DNA of 64,000 nucleotides from NCBI RefSeq assembly GCF_012641335.1, contig NZ_JABAID010000002.1, positions 372,001 through 436,000 of the forward strand, read 5' to 3'. A model generated the notes under the pieces. The model was given only the letters and a program-made list of their open reading frames with translations. It did no database searches and had not been told where the DNA came from. This stretch comes from Novosphingobium sp. ERN07 (lineage in GTDB: Bacteria; Pseudomonadota; Alphaproteobacteria; Sphingomonadales; Sphingomonadaceae). The stretch's first letter is position 1; each line of letters opens with the position of its first letter. This document shows positions 63,005 to 64,000 of the stretch, in pieces. The translations under genes and the position numbers were made by a program.

Positions 63005-64000
63005 GCAGCAGTTTCCACAAAACGGACCGGTCGCGCAGAATTTCACGCGCAGCATTATGCCCCGGCGCGCCGGTCACCCCGCCACCGGGGTGGGTACCCG
63101 AACCGCACATATACAGCCCCCAGATAGGTGCGCGGTAATCGCCATGCCCCAGCACCGGGCGCGCCGACCAAAGCTGGTCAAGGCTCATCCGCCCGTGGAA
63201 GATATCTCCGCCGACAAGACCGAACTTTCGCTCCAGATCGAGCGGCGAATGGATTTGCCGCGCAATCACGCTGGCCTTGAAATTTGGCGCGTGGGCGGTG
63301 ACAGTATCGATGATCAGGTCCGCCGCCTCTTCACGGCAATCGTCCCACGAACGGCCATCTGGCAGCGTGGGTGCAAACTGCTGGCAAAACAGGCTGGCCA
63401 CATGGCAACCCGGCGGTGCAAGGCTGTCATCAAGCGTTGAGGGAATTAGCATCTCGACAATCGGCTGACGTGACCAGCCATGCGCTCTGGCATCATCGAA
63501 GGCGCGGTCCATGTAATCCAGCCCCGGCGCAATCACGATCCCGGCGGTGTGATGTCCGGCCAGCGCCTTTCCGGGCAGAACGCTGAAATCGGGCAGTTCG
63601 GACAGCGCAACATTCATGCGGAACGTGCCCGAACCCGTCTTGAACCCTGCGATACGCCGCCGGAAATCAGCATCGAGATCGCTGTCCTCCACCATCTGCC
63701 GATAAAGCAGTGCCGGGCCGACATTGGCCGCAATGATCGGCGCATAAAGCTCCTCACCGCTTTCCAGCCGCACGCCCGCCGCCTTGCCCTTATCGACCAG
63801 AACCTTGGCAACAGGCGCTTCCAGACTGATCTCCACACCCGCAACGGTGCAAGCAGCCGCCATCGCTTGCGTGATCGCACCCATGCCGCCAATTGCATGG
63901 CCCCATGCGCCTGCCTTGCCGTTCACCTCACCGAACACATGGTGCAACAGCACATAGGCTGACCCCGGCGTGGAAACCCCGGCGAAGTTCCCTACCACCG
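62994..64000 (-). CDS. FAD-dependent oxidoreductase, CrtI/PYROXD2-like (partial)
   Basis: The gene runs off the right edge, so only the C-terminal 334 or so residues are visible. Features of the phytoene-desaturase-like flavoprotein superfamily are GGMGAITQAMAAAC, VLVDKGKAAGVRLESGEEL, and the C-terminal GLYMCGSGTHPGGGVTGAPGHNAA that closes the FAD site. The sequence resembles the PYROXD2/retinol-saturase-like branch more than carotenoid CrtI, because of QIHSPLDLERKFGLVGGDIFHG. Substrate unknown. The N-terminal Rossmann motif is outside the window. Confidence 0.85.
   Translation of the reverse strand, partial: VVGNFAGVSTPGSAYVLLHHVFGEVNGKAGAWGHAIGGMGAITQAMAAACTVAGVEISLEAPVAKVLVDKGKAAGVRLESGEELYAPIIAANVGPALLYRQMVEDSDLDADFRRRIAGFKTGSGTFRMNVALSELPDFSVLPGKALAGHHTAGIVIAPGLDYMDRAFDDARAHGWSRQPIVEMLIPSTLDDSLAPPGCHVASLFCQQFAPTLPDGRSWDDCREEAADLIIDTVTAHAPNFKASVIARQIHSPLDLERKFGLVGGDIFHGRMSLDQLWSARPVLGHGDYRAPIWGLYMCGSGTHPGGGVTGAPGHNAAREILRDRSVLWKLLHRG

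Overview
The window is GC-rich, densely packed DNA from an alphaproteobacterium, most likely a sphingomonad (Novosphingobium or Sphingomonas type). The pointers are three large TonB-dependent receptors, an RNase E with an acidic insertion in its S1 domain and a Lys/Arg-Ala-Pro tail, a TPR-sulfotransferase, a NodT-type outer-membrane efflux lipoprotein, and many gene pairs that share stop and start codons. I saw no tRNA, rRNA, CRISPR array, insertion sequence or phage gene, so the window reads as ordinary chromosome with accessory catabolic clusters.

Layout. 0-3.2 kb: tail of an upstream gene, then rne with a long leader. 3.2-7.9 kb: METTL7-like methyltransferase, amino-acid permease, DUF481 outer-membrane protein, BamD, Rrf2 regulator. 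8-16 kb: carboxylesterase divergent from a LacI regulator, cytochrome c, MarR regulator divergent from a DUF3237 protein, HerA-like ATPase, GH3 glycosidase. 16-18.4 kb: peroxide defence (ahpC, ahpF). 18.7-23.9 kb: EmrA/EmrB/outer-membrane-factor tripartite efflux operon followed by a TetR gene. 23.9-26.1 kb: cytochrome b561-YceI fusion and an AIM24-like protein.

26.2-34.3 kb: first amine-dehydrogenase module: TetR, heavy chain, MauE, MauD, TTQ light chain, cytochrome c, with a TonB receptor beyond a gene-poor kilobase. 34.4-38.7 kb: molybdenum hydroxylase operon (2Fe-2S subunit, Tat-exported large subunit, XdhC, MobA-like nucleotidyltransferase). 38.7-47.4 kb: REC-LuxR response regulator, a 1153-residue hybrid kinase whose N-terminus resembles an NCS1 nucleobase permease, a second TonB receptor and a TPR-sulfotransferase. 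47.5-51.3 kb: DUF3008, iron-permease-family protein, fumC, two exported proteins of unknown role.

51.4-61.3 kb: second amine-dehydrogenase module. Here nine genes lie head to tail on the minus strand with gaps under 45 bases: heavy chain, MauE, MauD, light chain, two cytochromes c, TonB receptor, aldehyde dehydrogenase, acyl-CoA ligase. Together they spell out a route in which an amine is oxidised in the periplasm to an aldehyde, electrons leave through cytochrome c, and the aldehyde becomes an acid and then an acyl-CoA. A TetR paralogue of the one in module 1 is divergent from it. The window ends with an Lrp-type regulator divergent from alanine dehydrogenase, and an incomplete CrtI/PYROXD2-like oxidoreductase.

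Most interesting: two colinear TTQ amine-dehydrogenase modules about 27 kb apart, neither with a recognisable MauG or MauF, both carrying a related short mono-haem cytochrome directly after the light chain; and the transporter-like sensor kinase with a cysteine-rich linker.
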